A DNA stretch of 64,000 nucleotides. It comes from Hyphomicrobiales bacterium (GTDB lineage Bacteria > Pseudomonadota > Alphaproteobacteria > Rhizobiales > Rhizobiaceae). A model generated the notes under the pieces. It made no database searches and was not told where the DNA came from. It saw only the letters and a program-made list of their open reading frames with translations. The translations under genes were made by a program, and so were the position numbers. The stretch's first letter is position 1; each line of letters opens with the position of its first letter. Positions 35,458 to 46,478 of this stretch are shown here, piece by piece. The DNA lies in assembly GCA_900473805.1 (NCBI GenBank), contig UCMS01000009.1:1-64000 (forward strand). The letters run 5' to 3'.

Positions 35458-37058
35458 TCCGGGGCGCCTGTTCCTGCATCCGTCGGCCCGGCTGACTTCG
35501 GCTTGCGCTTCAAGTTGCGCCTGATCATGCCGAGATCCGCGCCACCGATGGCAAAGGCGACGCCGAAATAGACCGGCATGGCGAGCGCAACCAGACCGCC
35601 CAGGGCGAGCAGTTGGTCGAACAGGGGGCTCTGCGGCGTGAGCCAGGCGGACCAGCGGCCCGAGAGATAGACCAGCATGGCCGCCATGACGGCGGCCGCG
35701 ACGAGCAGGCGCAGCGTGCGGGTGATCAGCGATCGCTCGATAACGAGATGGCCACGCCAGAGCAGCACGGAGAGGAGCAGGATAGTGTTCGTCCAGCCGG
35801 CAGCGGCCTCTGCGATGGCGATCCCGCTTTCCGCGAAGATTGGGAAAAGCGTGACGGCAAGGCCGGTGTTGATTGCGACCGAGACCATGGTGAAGCGCAT
35901 GGGTGTCTTCGTGTCTTCGCGGGCGTAATAGGCCGGCTGCAGGGCCTTGATCAGCACGAAACCGGGCAGGCCCAGGCCATAGATCGCCAGGATCGAAGCA
36001 ACCACGGCGGTGTTCTGTTCGGAAAAGGCACCGCGCTCATAGAGCACGCGGATGATTTCATCCGAGAGAACCCAGATGCCGGCGGCGGCCGGAAGCGTCA
36101 AGAACAGCACGAATTCGATGGCGCGGTTCTGGAGATTTCCCGCTTCCTTCATATGGCCGCTTTTGAGGGCACGGGCCAGTTCCGGCAGGAGAACGACGGC
36201 GACGGCGACACCGACGACGCCGAGCGGCAGCTGGTAGATGCGATCGGCATATTGCAGGGCGGCGATGGCGCCTTCCTTGCCAGAGGCGATGGCCTGGCCG
36301 ATCAGCTGGTTGATCTGGGTGATGCCGCCGGTGACGGCAGCGGGGATCGCGAGCACCAGCAGGCGCTTCACATTGGGCGTGAAACGCGGGCGCTTGAAGG
36401 ACAAATGGATGCCGGCATGGCGCACGCCGAGATAGACGACCGCCATCTGCAGGAGGCCTGCCCCCAGCACCGACCAGGAGAGTGCCCAGGCGGTGGCGGC
36501 CGGGTCCGCGCCGGTCCAGAGCGCCCAGCCGAGTGCGCTGATCATCAGGACATTAAGGAAGACGGGAGCGATGGCGGCCGCGAAGAAATGATGCAGCGAA
36601 TTCAGCATGCCGCTCAGCATGGCCGTCAGCGACATGCACATCAGATAGGGGAACATGACGATGGCGAGCCGCACCGTCAGCCCGAACTTTTCCGGATCGT
36701 CGGCGAAGCCGGGCGCAATGATCCACTCGACGAGCAGCGGCATTGCGAGCTGCATGCCGATGGTGAGGATCATCAGGACAGAGAAGAGAACGCCAAAAAC
36801 TTCCTCGGAAAAGCGCTTGGCGCCATCGATGCCGTTCGCTTCAATCTCCTTGGCGAAGAGGGGCACGAAGGCGGCGTTGAAGGCGCCTTCGGCAAAGAGA
36901 CGGCGGAAGAGATTGGGGAAGCGGAAGGCGGCATAGAAGACGTCGGCGACCGGGCCTGTGCCGAGCGCGGCCGCCATCAGGGTTTCGCGGGCAAAACCGA
37001 AGACGCGGCTGCCGAGCGTGGCGCCCCCGACCGTCATGAATTTCTTGACGAGACTCAT
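35448..37058 (-). CDS. murJ: Lipid II flippase MurJ
   Basis: A 536-residue MOP-family membrane protein with about fourteen helices that moves lipid II across the inner membrane. It begins with FMTVGGATLGSRVFGFARE, the typical MviN/MurJ start with the essential Arg cluster, and contains PNLFRRLFAEGAFNAAFVPLF. It starts one base below glnD's stop, so the two are coupled, as in many alphaproteobacteria. Confidence 0.96.
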   Translation of the reverse strand: MSLVKKFMTVGGATLGSRVFGFARETLMAAALGTGPVADVFYAAFRFPNLFRRLFAEGAFNAAFVPLFAKEIEANGIDGAKRFSEEVFGVLFSVLMILTIGMQLAMPLLVEWIIAPGFADDPEKFGLTVRLAIVMFPYLMCMSLTAMLSGMLNSLHHFFAAAIAPVFLNVLMISALGWALWTGADPAATAWALSWSVLGAGLLQMAVVYLGVRHAGIHLSFKRPRFTPNVKRLLVLAIPAAVTGGITQINQLIGQAIASGKEGAIAALQYADRIYQLPLGVVGVAVAVVLLPELARALKSGHMKEAGNLQNRAIEFVLFLTLPAAAGIWVLSDEIIRVLYERGAFSEQNTAVVASILAIYGLGLPGFVLIKALQPAYYAREDTKTPMRFTMVSVAINTGLAVTLFPIFAESGIAIAEAAAGWTNTILLLSVLLWRGHLVIERSLITRTLRLLVAAAVMAAMLVYLSGRWSAWLTPQSPLFDQLLALGGLVALAMPVYFGVAFAIGGADLGMIRRNLKRKPKSAGPTDAGTGAPDQQ

Positions 37059-37059
37059 G

Positions 37060-39879
37060 TCAGGCGCGCGCCTTGCGGGGCGCAGGGGTGACGCGCGGCG
37101 GTGGCGCGATGATTCCGGAGGGCATGTTGTCCTTCAACTCGTCGGGCTGTTCGGTCATCACCGGCTTCAGGCGATTGGCGATGTTGGCCTGGCGGTTCTC
37201 GTTAGTCACCTTCTGGCCGACGAGGTCGGTGACATAGAAGGTGTCGATGACCTTTTCGCCGAAGGTGGTGATGCGGGCCGAATGGATGTCGAGCGAAAGA
37301 TCCGAGAGAACGGCGGTGATTTCCGCCAGAAGACCGATGCGGTCGAGGCATTCGACTTCAATGACGGTGAACTTGTTGGAGAGCGCGTTGGAGATGCGCA
37401 CGTCCGGCTGGACGGGGAAGGTCTTGTTCTTCTTCTTGCCCTTGGAGCGCGTGGCGATGACTTCCGGCAGGCGCTTGCGGCCCGAGAGTACGTCCTCAAT
37501 CATCTTGCCGATCGTCGCGGCACGGCGCATCTCGTCCTCGTCGATCGGGAATTCGCGGTTGATCAGGATCGTGTCGAGTGCGCGGCCGTCCGAGGTCGTG
37601 AATATCTGCGCGTCGGCGATGTTGGCACCGGCCGCAGCACAAGCACCGGCGATAATCGAAAGCAGGCGCGGATGGTCGGGTGAGAGCACCGTGATTTCGG
37701 TGATCGCGTGGAACTGGTGGGTGCGCACCATGGTGGCGAGCGCCTTGCCCGCCTTGTCCGATTCGCGAATGAAATGGGCGTGGCGGACCTGGTCTTCGAG
37801 ATCGACCGAGAGCAGGTAGGGTTCGTAATGCAGCTTGGTATAGGTGCGCTGGTCCTTCTGGCTCCAGCCTTCCAGCGCCTTTGAAAGCTGCTCGGCGGCG
37901 TGCTTGGCGCGCTCCTTGCGGGAGACCTGGGAGAAGCCGCCGGAGAGCAGCAGTTCGGTCTCGTAATAGAGCGTGCGCAGGAGCTGGCCCTTCCAGCCGT
38001 TCCAGACGCCGGGGCCGACGGCGCGGATATCGCAGATCGTCAGCACCAACAGCATCTTCAGCCGGTCGAGCGACTGCACCTTTTCGGCAAAGTCGGTGAT
38101 CGTCTTGCGGTCGTGCAGATCGCGCGTCTGGGCGACCATGGACATAAGAAGGTGCTGGTCGATGAGCCAGACGACCATCTCCGTCTGCTTGGGCGAGAGG
38201 CCGAGACGCGGGCAGAGCTTGCGCGCCACCTTGGCGCCGGCGACGGAGTGATCCTCCTGGCGGCCCTTGGCGATGTCGTGCAGCAGCACCGCGACATAGA
38301 GCGCCTGGCGATCCTCGATCTCCGGCATGATCTTGTTGGCGAGCGGATGGATTTCCTCCGCCTTCCCCTTGTCGATCTCGGAGAGCACCTCGACGGTGCG
38401 GATCAGATGCTCGTCGACAGTGTAGTGATGATACATGTTGAACTGCATCATCGAAACGATCTTGCCGAATTCCGGCATGAAGCGGCCGAGCACGCCGGCT
38501 TCGTTCATGCGACGCAGGATGAAGCCGGGGTCCTTGCGCGAGGTCAGGATCGACAGGAAGAGACGGTTCGCCTCGGCGCTTTCGCGAAACTCGTTGTCGA
38601 TCAACGACAGCGAGCGGGTGACGGCTTTGAGCGCATCTGGATGGAATTCGAGGCCGTTCAGATCCGCCACATGGAAGAGGCGCATGATCGACATCGGGTC
38701 TTTCTTGAAGACACCGGGATCGGCAAGCGCGATACGACCGCGATCATCGATGAATTCGCTGGCGCCGGGGATCTTGCGCGGACGGTTGGCGAAGCGGCCG
38801 AGCATGCCGCCGATGCCGGGAGCGGCCTTGGCCTGCTGGTCTTCAAGGGCTGCGGCGAAGATGCGGGTGAGGTCGCCGACATCCTTGGCCACCAGGAAGT
38901 AATGCTTCATGAAGCGTTCGACGGCGGAGAGGCCCGGACGGGCCTGATAGCCCAGGCTTTTGGCGATCTCCGGCTGGATATCGAAGTAGAGGCGCTCTTC
39001 GGGCTTACCCGTCAGGTAGTGCATGTGGCAGCGGACGGCCCAGAGGAAGTCGTCCGCTTTCTGGAACAGGCGCCACTCGGCGCGGGAGAGCACGCCGAGG
39101 CGTACTAGCTCATCGGTATCGCGGACGTGGTAATTGTATTTGGCGATCCAGAAGAGCGTCTGCAGATCGCGCAGGCCGCCCTTGCCTTCCTTGACGTTTG
39201 GTTCGACGAGATAACGGCTGTCGCCTGCCTTGCGGTGGCGTTCGTCGCGTTCGGCGAGCTTGGCGGCGATGAATTCCGGGGCGGTGCCCGTGGTCACTTC
39301 CTGGTCGAAGCGGTGCTGGAGTTCGGTCACCAGTGCCTCGTCGCCGCAGATATGGCGGGTTTCGAGGATCGCGGTACGGATGGTCATGTCCGACTTCGAG
39401 AGGCGGATGCATTCCTCGACGGTGCGGGTGGCATGGCCGACCTTGAAGCCGACATCCCAGAGCAGATAGAGCACGAACTCGACTGCCTTGTGCATGGCGG
39501 GACCCGCCTTGGCCGGCAGCAGGAAGAGCAGATCGATATCGGAGCCGGGTGCCAGCGTGCCGCGGCCGTAACCGCCAACGGCCGCGACGGAGAGGCCATT
39601 CGTATCCTTCGGATAGACATGGGTGCGGGCGAAATCGAAGATCACCGAAATCAGCTGGTCCTGGATCCAGGAGATGCGGTTGGCGCAGTTCATGCCGCTG
39701 CCATCCTCAAAGAGCTTGAGCCGCGCCTGTTCGCGCGCGTCCGCAGAGGCTTTCTTCAGGATCGGCAGGAGTTTCGAGCGGGTCTCCAGCAGGTTGCCGG
39801 AACCGGCAACCGCGTTGCAGGACGCTTTCAGGGCGTCGATGTCGAGGAGGTCGTCGAAGGCGAGGTCTGCTTTGGCCAT
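37060..39879 (-). CDS. glnD: PII uridylyltransferase/uridylyl-removing enzyme
   Basis: A 939-residue bifunctional sensor of glutamine that uridylylates PII proteins when nitrogen is short and removes UMP when it is plentiful. The nucleotidyltransferase site is GSDIDLLFL (D114, D116), the HD hydrolase motif is [11 protein letters not shown] near residue 535, and two ACT domains lie near 745 and 840. Length is typical of rhizobial GlnD. It precedes murJ by one base. Together with rpoN and ptsN downstream in the window it forms part of nitrogen control. Confidence 0.97.
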   Translation of the reverse strand: MAKADLAFDDLLDIDALKASCNAVAGSGNLLETRSKLLPILKKASADAREQARLKLFEDGSGMNCANRISWIQDQLISVIFDFARTHVYPKDTNGLSVAAVGGYGRGTLAPGSDIDLLFLLPAKAGPAMHKAVEFVLYLLWDVGFKVGHATRTVEECIRLSKSDMTIRTAILETRHICGDEALVTELQHRFDQEVTTGTAPEFIAAKLAERDERHRKAGDSRYLVEPNVKEGKGGLRDLQTLFWIAKYNYHVRDTDELVRLGVLSRAEWRLFQKADDFLWAVRCHMHYLTGKPEERLYFDIQPEIAKSLGYQARPGLSAVERFMKHYFLVAKDVGDLTRIFAAALEDQQAKAAPGIGGMLGRFANRPRKIPGASEFIDDRGRIALADPGVFKKDPMSIMRLFHVADLNGLEFHPDALKAVTRSLSLIDNEFRESAEANRLFLSILTSRKDPGFILRRMNEAGVLGRFMPEFGKIVSMMQFNMYHHYTVDEHLIRTVEVLSEIDKGKAEEIHPLANKIMPEIEDRQALYVAVLLHDIAKGRQEDHSVAGAKVARKLCPRLGLSPKQTEMVVWLIDQHLLMSMVAQTRDLHDRKTITDFAEKVQSLDRLKMLLVLTICDIRAVGPGVWNGWKGQLLRTLYYETELLLSGGFSQVSRKERAKHAAEQLSKALEGWSQKDQRTYTKLHYEPYLLSVDLEDQVRHAHFIRESDKAGKALATMVRTHQFHAITEITVLSPDHPRLLSIIAGACAAAGANIADAQIFTTSDGRALDTILINREFPIDEDEMRRAATIGKMIEDVLSGRKRLPEVIATRSKGKKKNKTFPVQPDVRISNALSNKFTVIEVECLDRIGLLAEITAVLSDLSLDIHSARITTFGEKVIDTFYVTDLVGQKVTNENRQANIANRLKPVMTEQPDELKDNMPSGIIAPPPRVTPAPRKARA

Positions 39880-39971
39880 CTGGGCTGCATCATCTCTTGG
39901 AAACCCGGGAATCAGCCGGGATTGGTGGCGCTATAGCGCCTTTCGGGCGCGATTGACAGGCACTCTACCGG

Positions 39972-42707
39972 TCAAGGCTTGCCAAGTTGTTTCTTGAGAT
40001 CATAGAGCGCCTCGAGCGCCTGACGAGGCGTCAGATCGTCAAGATCGAGTGAGCGCAGGGCTTCCTCGACCTTGGAAGGGCCGGCCTTCTGGATTTCCTC
40101 GCGGCGCACCGCGACCTGGAAGAGGGGCAAATCGTCGATCAGCTGGGCGGCGGGGTTCTTGCGGTCGCTGTCTTCCAGGCGGGTCAGGACCTCCCGGGCA
40201 CGCGACACCACGGCTGCGGGCAGACCGGCAAGACGGGCAACCTGGATGCCATAGGAACGATCGGCAGCACCGGGGCCGACCTCATGCAGGAAGATGACGT
40301 CGCCGTCCCATTCCTTGACGCGCATGGTGACGTTCGACATGCGGGCGAGCTTTTCGGACAGCGCCGTGAGTTCGTGGAAGTGGGTGGCAAACAGCGAGCG
40401 GCAGCGGTTTGCCTCATGCAGATGCTCAACGGCAGCCCAGGCGATGGAGAGGCCGTCGAAGGTGGCCGTGCCACGGCCGATTTCATCCAGGATGACGAGC
40501 GAACGATCCGTCGCCTGGTTTAGGATGGCGGCCGTTTCGACCATCTCGACCATGAAGGTGGAGCGGCCCCGCGCCAGATCATCGGAAGCGCCGACGCGGG
40601 AGAAGAGGCGATCGACGATCCCAATATGCGCGGCACCAGCCGGCACGAAGGAGCCCATCTGGGCCATGATGGCGATCAGCGCGTTCTGGCGCAGGAAGGT
40701 CGACTTACCGCCCATGTTGGGACCGGTCAGCAGCCAGATGGCGCCGGGGCCTTTGGTGTCGTTGGGCGAGAGATCGCAGTCATTGGCGATGAAGGGGCTG
40801 GCGGCCTGGCGGCGCAGGGCCTGTTCGACCACAGGGTGGCGGCCGGCGATGATCTTGAACATCCTGCTGTCGTCAACCAGAGGGCGGCAATAGCCCTGCT
40901 CTTCGGAGAGGGCAGCAAGACCGGCGGCGACATCGATCACGGCAAGCGCCCTCGCGGCGGCCTTGATCGGCTCGGCAGCGGCAATCACCTGAGACACCAT
41001 CTGGTCGAAGGCCGCCAGTTCGAGCGAGAGCGCCTGCCCGGCGGCATTGGCGATGCGGCTTTCGAGATCGGCGAGTTCGGTCGTTGTGAAGCGCATGGCA
41101 TTGGCCATGGTCTGGCGATGGATGAAGCGGGACTTCGCCTCATCCGTGTCGGTCATCGGACCGGCATTGCCGGCGGTCACCTCGATGAAATAGCCGAGCA
41201 CATTGTTGTGCTTGATCTTCAGCGACTTGATGCCGGTTTCCTCGGCATATTGCAGCTGAAGCCCCGCGATCACCCGGCGGGACTGGTCGCGCAGTGCGCG
41301 CAGTTCATCGAGCTCCGGAATTGCACCATCGCGCAGGAAGCCGCCGTCACGCTTCAGGAGCGGAAGCTCGTCAGCCAGCATCGATGCAAGGCTGGAGCCA
41401 AGATCGGCGGGGAGCGCCGCTAGATTGGCCAAGGCCTCCGTGAGTTCCTTCGGCAGGCTCGAGGGATCGAGCAGGCGGCCGACCTCGGCGGAGGCGGCAA
41501 GGCCGGCGACGATGGAGCCGAGATCACGCGGGCTGCCGCGATCGAGCGCCAGGCGGGACAGCGCGCGCGGCATGTCGGGCACGCGCTTGAGGGCATCGCG
41601 CAGGCGGTCGACGAGCAGGCCATCTGCCAGCAGGAAGGCTATGGAATCCTGGCGCTCCGCAATCGCTTCGGGATCCGTCAGCGGCGACATCAGGCGCTCC
41701 GCCAGCAGACGCGCGCCGCCACCTGTCACGGTGCGGTCGATCGCCTTCAGGAGCGAGCCATTGCGCTCGCCCGACAGCGTCTTCACCAGCTCGAGATTGG
41801 CGCGAGTGGCCGGATCGATGAAGAGGGTCGAGGCTGCATTTTGGCGCTCGGGCAGGCCGAGCGGCGGGCGCTCGGAGATCTGAGTCTTTTCGACATAGGC
41901 GACGGCGGCGGCGGCAGCGGCGATTTCGGCGCGGGAGAAGGCGCCGAAGCCGTCCAGCGTGGTCACGCCGAAGTAGCGGGCAATGCGGCCCTCGGCGCTG
42001 GCGCTATCGAAGAGCACGGCAGGCTGCGGCACGACGACACGGCCGAGCACGTCGAAGGCGGGCTTCAGCTCTTCATCGTGGAAGAGCGTGTCGGGCACGA
42101 TCAGCTCACGCGGTTCGATGCGCAGGATATCGGCGAGCAGGCGCGTCTCCGTCGTCTCTGCAAGACGGAAGATGCCGGTGGAGATGTCGATCCAGGCGAG
42201 CGCGAGCTGTGGGGCGGAGCCGCCGCGGATGCGGGCCAGCGACATGAGATAGTTGGATTCGAAGGGCGAGAGGAGCTTGTCCTCGGTGATCGTGCCCGGC
42301 GTGACAAGGCGCACGACGTCGCGCTTCACCACCGACTTCGAGCCGCGCTTCTTCGCTTCGGCCGGGTCCTCGACCTGTTCGCAAACGGCGACGCGGAACC
42401 CAAGGCTGATCAGCTTCTGCAGGTAATCATCGGCCGCATGCACGGGCACGCCGCACATCGGGATATCCTGGCCGAGATGCTGGCCACGCCTGGTCAGCGT
42501 GATGCCGAGCGCGCGGGATGCGTCGACCGCGTCCTCGAAAAACAGCTCGTAGAAATCGCCCATGCGGTAGAAGAGCAGGCTGCCGGAATTGGCGGCCTTG
42601 ATCTCGATATACTGCTCCATCATCGGGGTCGCCGTGGCGCGGCTCTCCTCCGAGGTCAGTTCGGCGACATTCAGGACATCACTCGGGGTGGCTTGATATA
42701 GCGTCAC
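39972..42707 (-). CDS. mutS: DNA mismatch repair protein MutS
   Basis: A 911-residue mismatch sensor. The N-terminal mismatch-binding motif is [15 protein letters not shown], where the Phe intercalates. Walker A is [10 protein letters not shown] near 660 and the signature is [18 protein letters not shown]. It begins at a GTG (42707); the rhizobial N-terminus ahead of MMEQYIEIK is homologous, so this start fits better than the internal ATG at about residue 28. It is divergent from tme. Confidence 0.96.
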   Translation of the reverse strand: MTLYQATPSDVLNVAELTSEESRATATPMMEQYIEIKAANSGSLLFYRMGDFYELFFEDAVDASRALGITLTRRGQHLGQDIPMCGVPVHAADDYLQKLISLGFRVAVCEQVEDPAEAKKRGSKSVVKRDVVRLVTPGTITEDKLLSPFESNYLMSLARIRGGSAPQLALAWIDISTGIFRLAETTETRLLADILRIEPRELIVPDTLFHDEELKPAFDVLGRVVVPQPAVLFDSASAEGRIARYFGVTTLDGFGAFSRAEIAAAAAAVAYVEKTQISERPPLGLPERQNAASTLFIDPATRANLELVKTLSGERNGSLLKAIDRTVTGGGARLLAERLMSPLTDPEAIAERQDSIAFLLADGLLVDRLRDALKRVPDMPRALSRLALDRGSPRDLGSIVAGLAASAEVGRLLDPSSLPKELTEALANLAALPADLGSSLASMLADELPLLKRDGGFLRDGAIPELDELRALRDQSRRVIAGLQLQYAEETGIKSLKIKHNNVLGYFIEVTAGNAGPMTDTDEAKSRFIHRQTMANAMRFTTTELADLESRIANAAGQALSLELAAFDQMVSQVIAAAEPIKAAARALAVIDVAAGLAALSEEQGYCRPLVDDSRMFKIIAGRHPVVEQALRRQAASPFIANDCDLSPNDTKGPGAIWLLTGPNMGGKSTFLRQNALIAIMAQMGSFVPAGAAHIGIVDRLFSRVGASDDLARGRSTFMVEMVETAAILNQATDRSLVILDEIGRGTATFDGLSIAWAAVEHLHEANRCRSLFATHFHELTALSEKLARMSNVTMRVKEWDGDVIFLHEVGPGAADRSYGIQVARLAGLPAAVVSRAREVLTRLEDSDRKNPAAQLIDDLPLFQVAVRREEIQKAGPSKVEEALRSLDLDDLTPRQALEALYDLKKQLGKP

Positions 42708-42821
42708 GGGCTCAATGTTTTCTTGAAAAGGAAGTCGCCTGACACTAACGACTTAAGACGAGGAAACACAACCAGGATGGGCCGGCGTTCGCCCGCTGCC
42801 CACAACAAGGTGAGGGGAAGC

Positions 42822-45107
42822 ATGGCAAGCGAGAAGACGACCGGCCGGACGAAAGTCTCGGTCACGGAACAGGAAGCGCTGGACTTCCACTCCCAGGGGC
42901 GCCCCGGCAAGCTCGAGATCACCCCAACCAAGGCCATGGCCACGCAGCGCGACCTGTCGCTCGCCTATTCCCCCGGCGTTGCTGTTCCGGTCAAGGCGAT
43001 CGCGGCCGATCCGGCCACGGCTTACGACTACACCACGCGCGGCAACATGGTCGCCGTCATTTCCAACGGTACCGCGATCCTGGGTCTCGGCAATCTCGGG
43101 GCACTCGCCTCCAAGCCGGTCATGGAAGGCAAGTCGGTTCTCTTCAAGCGGTTCGCAGATGTCGATTCGATCGACATCGAGGTCGATACCGAGAATGTCG
43201 ACGAATTCATCAACTGCGTGCGTTACCTCGGCCCCTCCTTCGGCGGCATCAATTTGGAAGACATCAAGGCACCGGACTGCTTCATCATCGAGAGCCGGTT
43301 GCGCGAACTGATGGACATCCCTGTCTTCCATGACGACCAGCACGGCACCGCGATCATCGCGGCGGCCGGCCTGATCAATGCGCTGGAACTGACGGGCCGC
43401 GACTTCAAGACGACCAAGCTCGTCTGCAACGGCGCCGGCGCTGCAGCGATTGCCTGCATCGAGCTGATCAAGGCCATGGGCTTCAACGGCGAGAACATCA
43501 TCCTCTGCGACACCAAGGGCGTGATCTTCCAGGGCCGCACCGAGGGCATGAACCAGTGGAAGTCGGCTCATGCGGTGAAGACCGACAGGCGGACGCTGAA
43601 GGAAGCCATGGTCGGCGCGGATGTGGTGTTCGGGCTGTCGCAGAAGGGCGCCTTCTCCGCCGACATGATCGCCTCGATGGCTGATAATCCGATCATCTTT
43701 GCCATGGCGAATCCGGACCCGGAAATCACGCCGGAAGAGGTCGCCGCGATCCGCGACGATGCGATCATGGCGACCGGGCGGTCCGACTATCCGAACCAGG
43801 TCAACAATGTTCTGGGCTTTCCCTACATTTTCCGGGGCGCGCTCGATGTGCGGGCAAGTCAGATCAACGACGCGATGAAAATTGCGGCTGTCAGAGCGCT
43901 AGCGAGCCTGGCGCGCGAAGACGTGCCCGACGATGTGGCGGCTGCCTATCAGGGCGAGCGTCCGCGTTTCGGGCCGCAATATATTATTCCCGTGCCTTTC
44001 GATCCGCGTCTCATCTCGGCGATCCCGGTTGCTGTGGCGAAGGCTGCCATGGAAAGCGGCGTGGCGCGCAAGGCGATCGAGGATCTCGGCGCGTATGCGC
44101 ATGAACTCTCGGCTCGCCGCGACCCGATCGCGGCTGCCACACAGCGCATCTACGAACATGTGCGGAGCCACCCCAAGCGCGTGGTCTTTGCCGAGGGCGA
44201 GGAAGAACAGGTGATGCGCGCGGCCATCTCCTTTGCCAACCAGGGTCTCGGCACAGCGATTTTGCTCGGCCGCGACGAGCCGCTGAAGGCGACCGCCGAG
44301 CGGGCCGGGATCGATCTCGATCGTCCGGGCATCGAAGTGGTCAATGCCCGCATGTCAACCCGCGTCGATGCCTATACCGAATATCTCTATGCCCGCCTGC
44401 AGAGGAAGGGCTATCTGCATCGCGATGCGCAGAGGCTGATCAATACGGACCGCAATCATTTCGCCGCTTGCATGGTGGCGCTTGGCGATGCGGACGCCAT
44501 GGTGACGGGTACGACACGCAATTATTCGACGGCGCTTGAGGACGTGCGCCGCTGCATCGACACGGCACCCGGTCACCGCGTGATCGGGGTTTCCCTGGCG
44601 CTGGCCCGTGGGCGCACGATCGTGGTGGCGGATACCGCCGTGCACGACATGCCGACGGCCGAGGAACTGGCTGACATCGCTGAAGAGGCTGCCGGTGTCG
44701 CTCATCGCCTCGGGCTTGAGCCGCGCGTGGCGCTGCTCGCCTATTCTACCTTCGGGCATCCGACCGGCGAACGCTCCGAACGGGTGCGCGAGGCGGTGAA
44801 GGTCCTCGACCGGCGCGGCGTCTCCTTCGAATATGACGGCGAGATGGGGGCGGATATCGCGCTTAACCAGCACCGCATGGAGCAGTATCCGTTCTGCCGC
44901 CTGTCGGGCACAGCGAATGTGCTGGTGATGCCGGCGATCCACTCGGCGGCGATCTCGACCAAGATGCTGCAGGAACTGGGCGGACTGACGGTGATGGGGC
45001 CGCTGTTGATCGGCCTCGAAAAGTCGGTGCAGATCGCGCAGATGGGCGCCAAGGACAGCGACATCGTCAACATGGCGGCGATTGCGGCCTATAACGCGGC
45101 GGGTTGA
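42822..45107 (+). CDS. tme: NADP-dependent malic enzyme with phosphotransacetylase-like domain
   Basis: A 761-residue fusion. Residues 1 to about 430 are the malic-enzyme part (SLAYSPGVAVPV, FHDDQHGTAIIAAAGL, CNGAGAAAIACIELI for NAD(P) binding); from about 440 on the chain resembles phosphate acetyltransferase and is thought to mediate oligomerisation or acetyl-CoA control rather than catalysis. It turns malate into pyruvate and CO2. Rhizobia have two such enzymes, dme and tme; the neighbour mutS points to tme. The ATG at 42822 follows AGGGGA; an ATG at 42723 was rejected. Confidence 0.93.
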   Translation: MASEKTTGRTKVSVTEQEALDFHSQGRPGKLEITPTKAMATQRDLSLAYSPGVAVPVKAIAADPATAYDYTTRGNMVAVISNGTAILGLGNLGALASKPVMEGKSVLFKRFADVDSIDIEVDTENVDEFINCVRYLGPSFGGINLEDIKAPDCFIIESRLRELMDIPVFHDDQHGTAIIAAAGLINALELTGRDFKTTKLVCNGAGAAAIACIELIKAMGFNGENIILCDTKGVIFQGRTEGMNQWKSAHAVKTDRRTLKEAMVGADVVFGLSQKGAFSADMIASMADNPIIFAMANPDPEITPEEVAAIRDDAIMATGRSDYPNQVNNVLGFPYIFRGALDVRASQINDAMKIAAVRALASLAREDVPDDVAAAYQGERPRFGPQYIIPVPFDPRLISAIPVAVAKAAMESGVARKAIEDLGAYAHELSARRDPIAAATQRIYEHVRSHPKRVVFAEGEEEQVMRAAISFANQGLGTAILLGRDEPLKATAERAGIDLDRPGIEVVNARMSTRVDAYTEYLYARLQRKGYLHRDAQRLINTDRNHFAACMVALGDADAMVTGTTRNYSTALEDVRRCIDTAPGHRVIGVSLALARGRTIVVADTAVHDMPTAEELADIAEEAAGVAHRLGLEPRVALLAYSTFGHPTGERSERVREAVKVLDRRGVSFEYDGEMGADIALNQHRMEQYPFCRLSGTANVLVMPAIHSAAISTKMLQELGGLTVMGPLLIGLEKSVQIAQMGAKDSDIVNMAAIAAYNAAG

Positions 45108-45123
45108 TCCGGGCCCGCGTGTC

Positions 45124-46041
45124 TCACGCGAACACCGGGGCGGCTTTCGCGAGCCGCTCCATGTCCTCTTCGATCTCGAGCCTTAGCCAGCGCTTGAATT
45201 TTTCCACCTTTTCGGATCGTTTCGTATTCTCGGGCACGACGAAGTAGTGGCCAAAGCCGGTCTTGACCGCCGGACCGAAGGGCGCGACCAGTTGGCCGTG
45301 TTGCAACTGGTGCGAGGCAAGCGTCTGCCAGGCGAGCATCACCCCCTGCCCGGCGATCGCGGCATCGAGGCAGAGCGAGGCCTCGCTGAAGGCGTGACGG
45401 GCCTTGATTTCGGCGCCGGACAGGCCAACCGCCGAGAGCCAGACATCCCAGGTGAACATGGCCCGGCTGTCGATGATTTTCGGCAGAGCCAGGATGTCGG
45501 CCGGCTGCTTCAATCGCTCCGCCATGGCCGGGGTGCAGACGGGTGCCACGCGTTGCTCCAGAATCAGCTCAGCCCTGAAGCCCGGCCAATGACCACGCCC
45601 GACCCGGATCCGGAGATCAACATCCGTCTGGCTGGCGTCTGTGAGCCGATCATTGGCGTCGATCCGCAGGCCAATCTGGGGGAAGAGCGCGGAGAAGGCA
45701 GCGATGCGGTGCACCAGCCAGCGAGCGGCGAAGACCGGGGCAACGGAAATCGTCAGCACACTGTCGTCGCTCTTCTGCGCCAGGGCCACGGCCCCCGACA
45801 ACTGACGGAACCCATCCTGCAGGCGGGCGAGGACACCCCCTGCCGTCTCCACCGGGACCATGCCGCGGCTGGTGCGCTCGAACAGCGTCCGACCCAATTG
45901 CTGCTCGGTCTTGATGACCTGCTGGCTGATGGCTCCGACCGTCACGCCCAGTTCGTCCGCGGCCGCCTGGAGCGAGCCGAGACGGGCCACAACTTCGACG
46001 GCCCGGAGGCCGTTCAAATGTACCTGGTTCAGGTTTTTCAT
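45124..46041 (-). CDS. LysR-family transcriptional regulator (GcvA-like)
   Basis: A 305-residue regulator. The N-terminal winged helix covers residues 5-65 (LNGLRAVEVVARLGSLQAAADELGVTVGAISQQV), followed by a substrate-binding domain from about 95. The pattern of the first helices is that of the GcvA/AmpR group. It has no obvious target gene next to it except the divergent small ORF at 46158; a palindrome at its own start suggests autoregulation. The ligand is unknown. Confidence 0.9.
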   Translation of the reverse strand: MKNLNQVHLNGLRAVEVVARLGSLQAAADELGVTVGAISQQVIKTEQQLGRTLFERTSRGMVPVETAGGVLARLQDGFRQLSGAVALAQKSDDSVLTISVAPVFAARWLVHRIAAFSALFPQIGLRIDANDRLTDASQTDVDLRIRVGRGHWPGFRAELILEQRVAPVCTPAMAERLKQPADILALPKIIDSRAMFTWDVWLSAVGLSGAEIKARHAFSEASLCLDAAIAGQGVMLAWQTLASHQLQHGQLVAPFGPAVKTGFGHYFVVPENTKRSEKVEKFKRWLRLEIEEDMERLAKAAPVFA

Positions 46042-46055
46042 ATAGAAAAGCTATA
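46041..46055. promoter_or_regulatory. Short palindrome at the LysR start
   Basis: TATAGAAAAGCTATA, 5-bp arms with a 5-base centre and overall T-N11-A form of LysR boxes. It abuts the start codon at 46041 and lies between the two divergent genes. Confidence 0.4.
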
Positions 46056-46157
46056 GTCGATCGGGACAAAACTCAATTGAATTCAGCATTGCGAAGGTGG
46101 AGAAACAAACATGATCGAACCGATCGCGCCTGACATTTGGCGCAGGGAGAGACTGCC

Positions 46158-46388
46158 ATGTTCAAGCTTTTCTGGAGGCGCGCACACGGCGCGCAAGACT
46201 ACAAGGAGCGGGACTGGCGGCACGATCCGTTGGGGCACCCTGTGTTACTGCCCATGAGTGCACGGGAGTTGGCGGACTTGCCGATGGTGCCGGAAGTGCC
46301 AATGAGGGTTGCAAAAGCGAAAGAGGGCGCACGCTCCGGCCAAGACGCCCGCCAAGAGCTTTCATGCCGGAGCGCTGCTTCGCGATGA
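46158..46388 (+). CDS. Small protein, divergent from LysR
   Basis: A 76-residue product. Residues 15-40 read YKERDWRHDPLGHPVLLP-MSARELADLP, a pattern I associate with short rhizobial proteins resembling DUF1127 (a conserved MSxRELADLP block near the end). The rest of the tail is less regular. The ATG at 46158 follows GGAGA; an ATG at 46137 lies just before. It sits opposite the LysR gene, whose palindrome may control both. Function unknown. Confidence 0.5.
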   Translation: MFKLFWRRAHGAQDYKERDWRHDPLGHPVLLPMSARELADLPMVPEVPMRVAKAKEGARSGQDARQELSCRSAASR

Positions 46389-46428
46389 TTGGTCAGGCCG
46401 GAGAATTGTGAGGTCTGGCTTCACCGCC

Positions 46429-46476
46429 CCTCATCCGACCCTTCGGGCCACCTTCTCCCCGCAAGCGGGGAGAAGG
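46429..46476. repeat. Common rhizobial palindromic repeat, also terminator-like
   Basis: CCTTCTCCCCGC and GCGGGGAGAAGG form a perfect 12-bp stem with an AA loop, preceded by CCGACCCTTCGGGCC. It is of the type repeated many times in rhizobial genomes. It ends just before the olsB stop (46479), so it can end both olsB (minus) and the small plus-strand gene. Confidence 0.6.
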
Positions 46477-46478
46477 AA

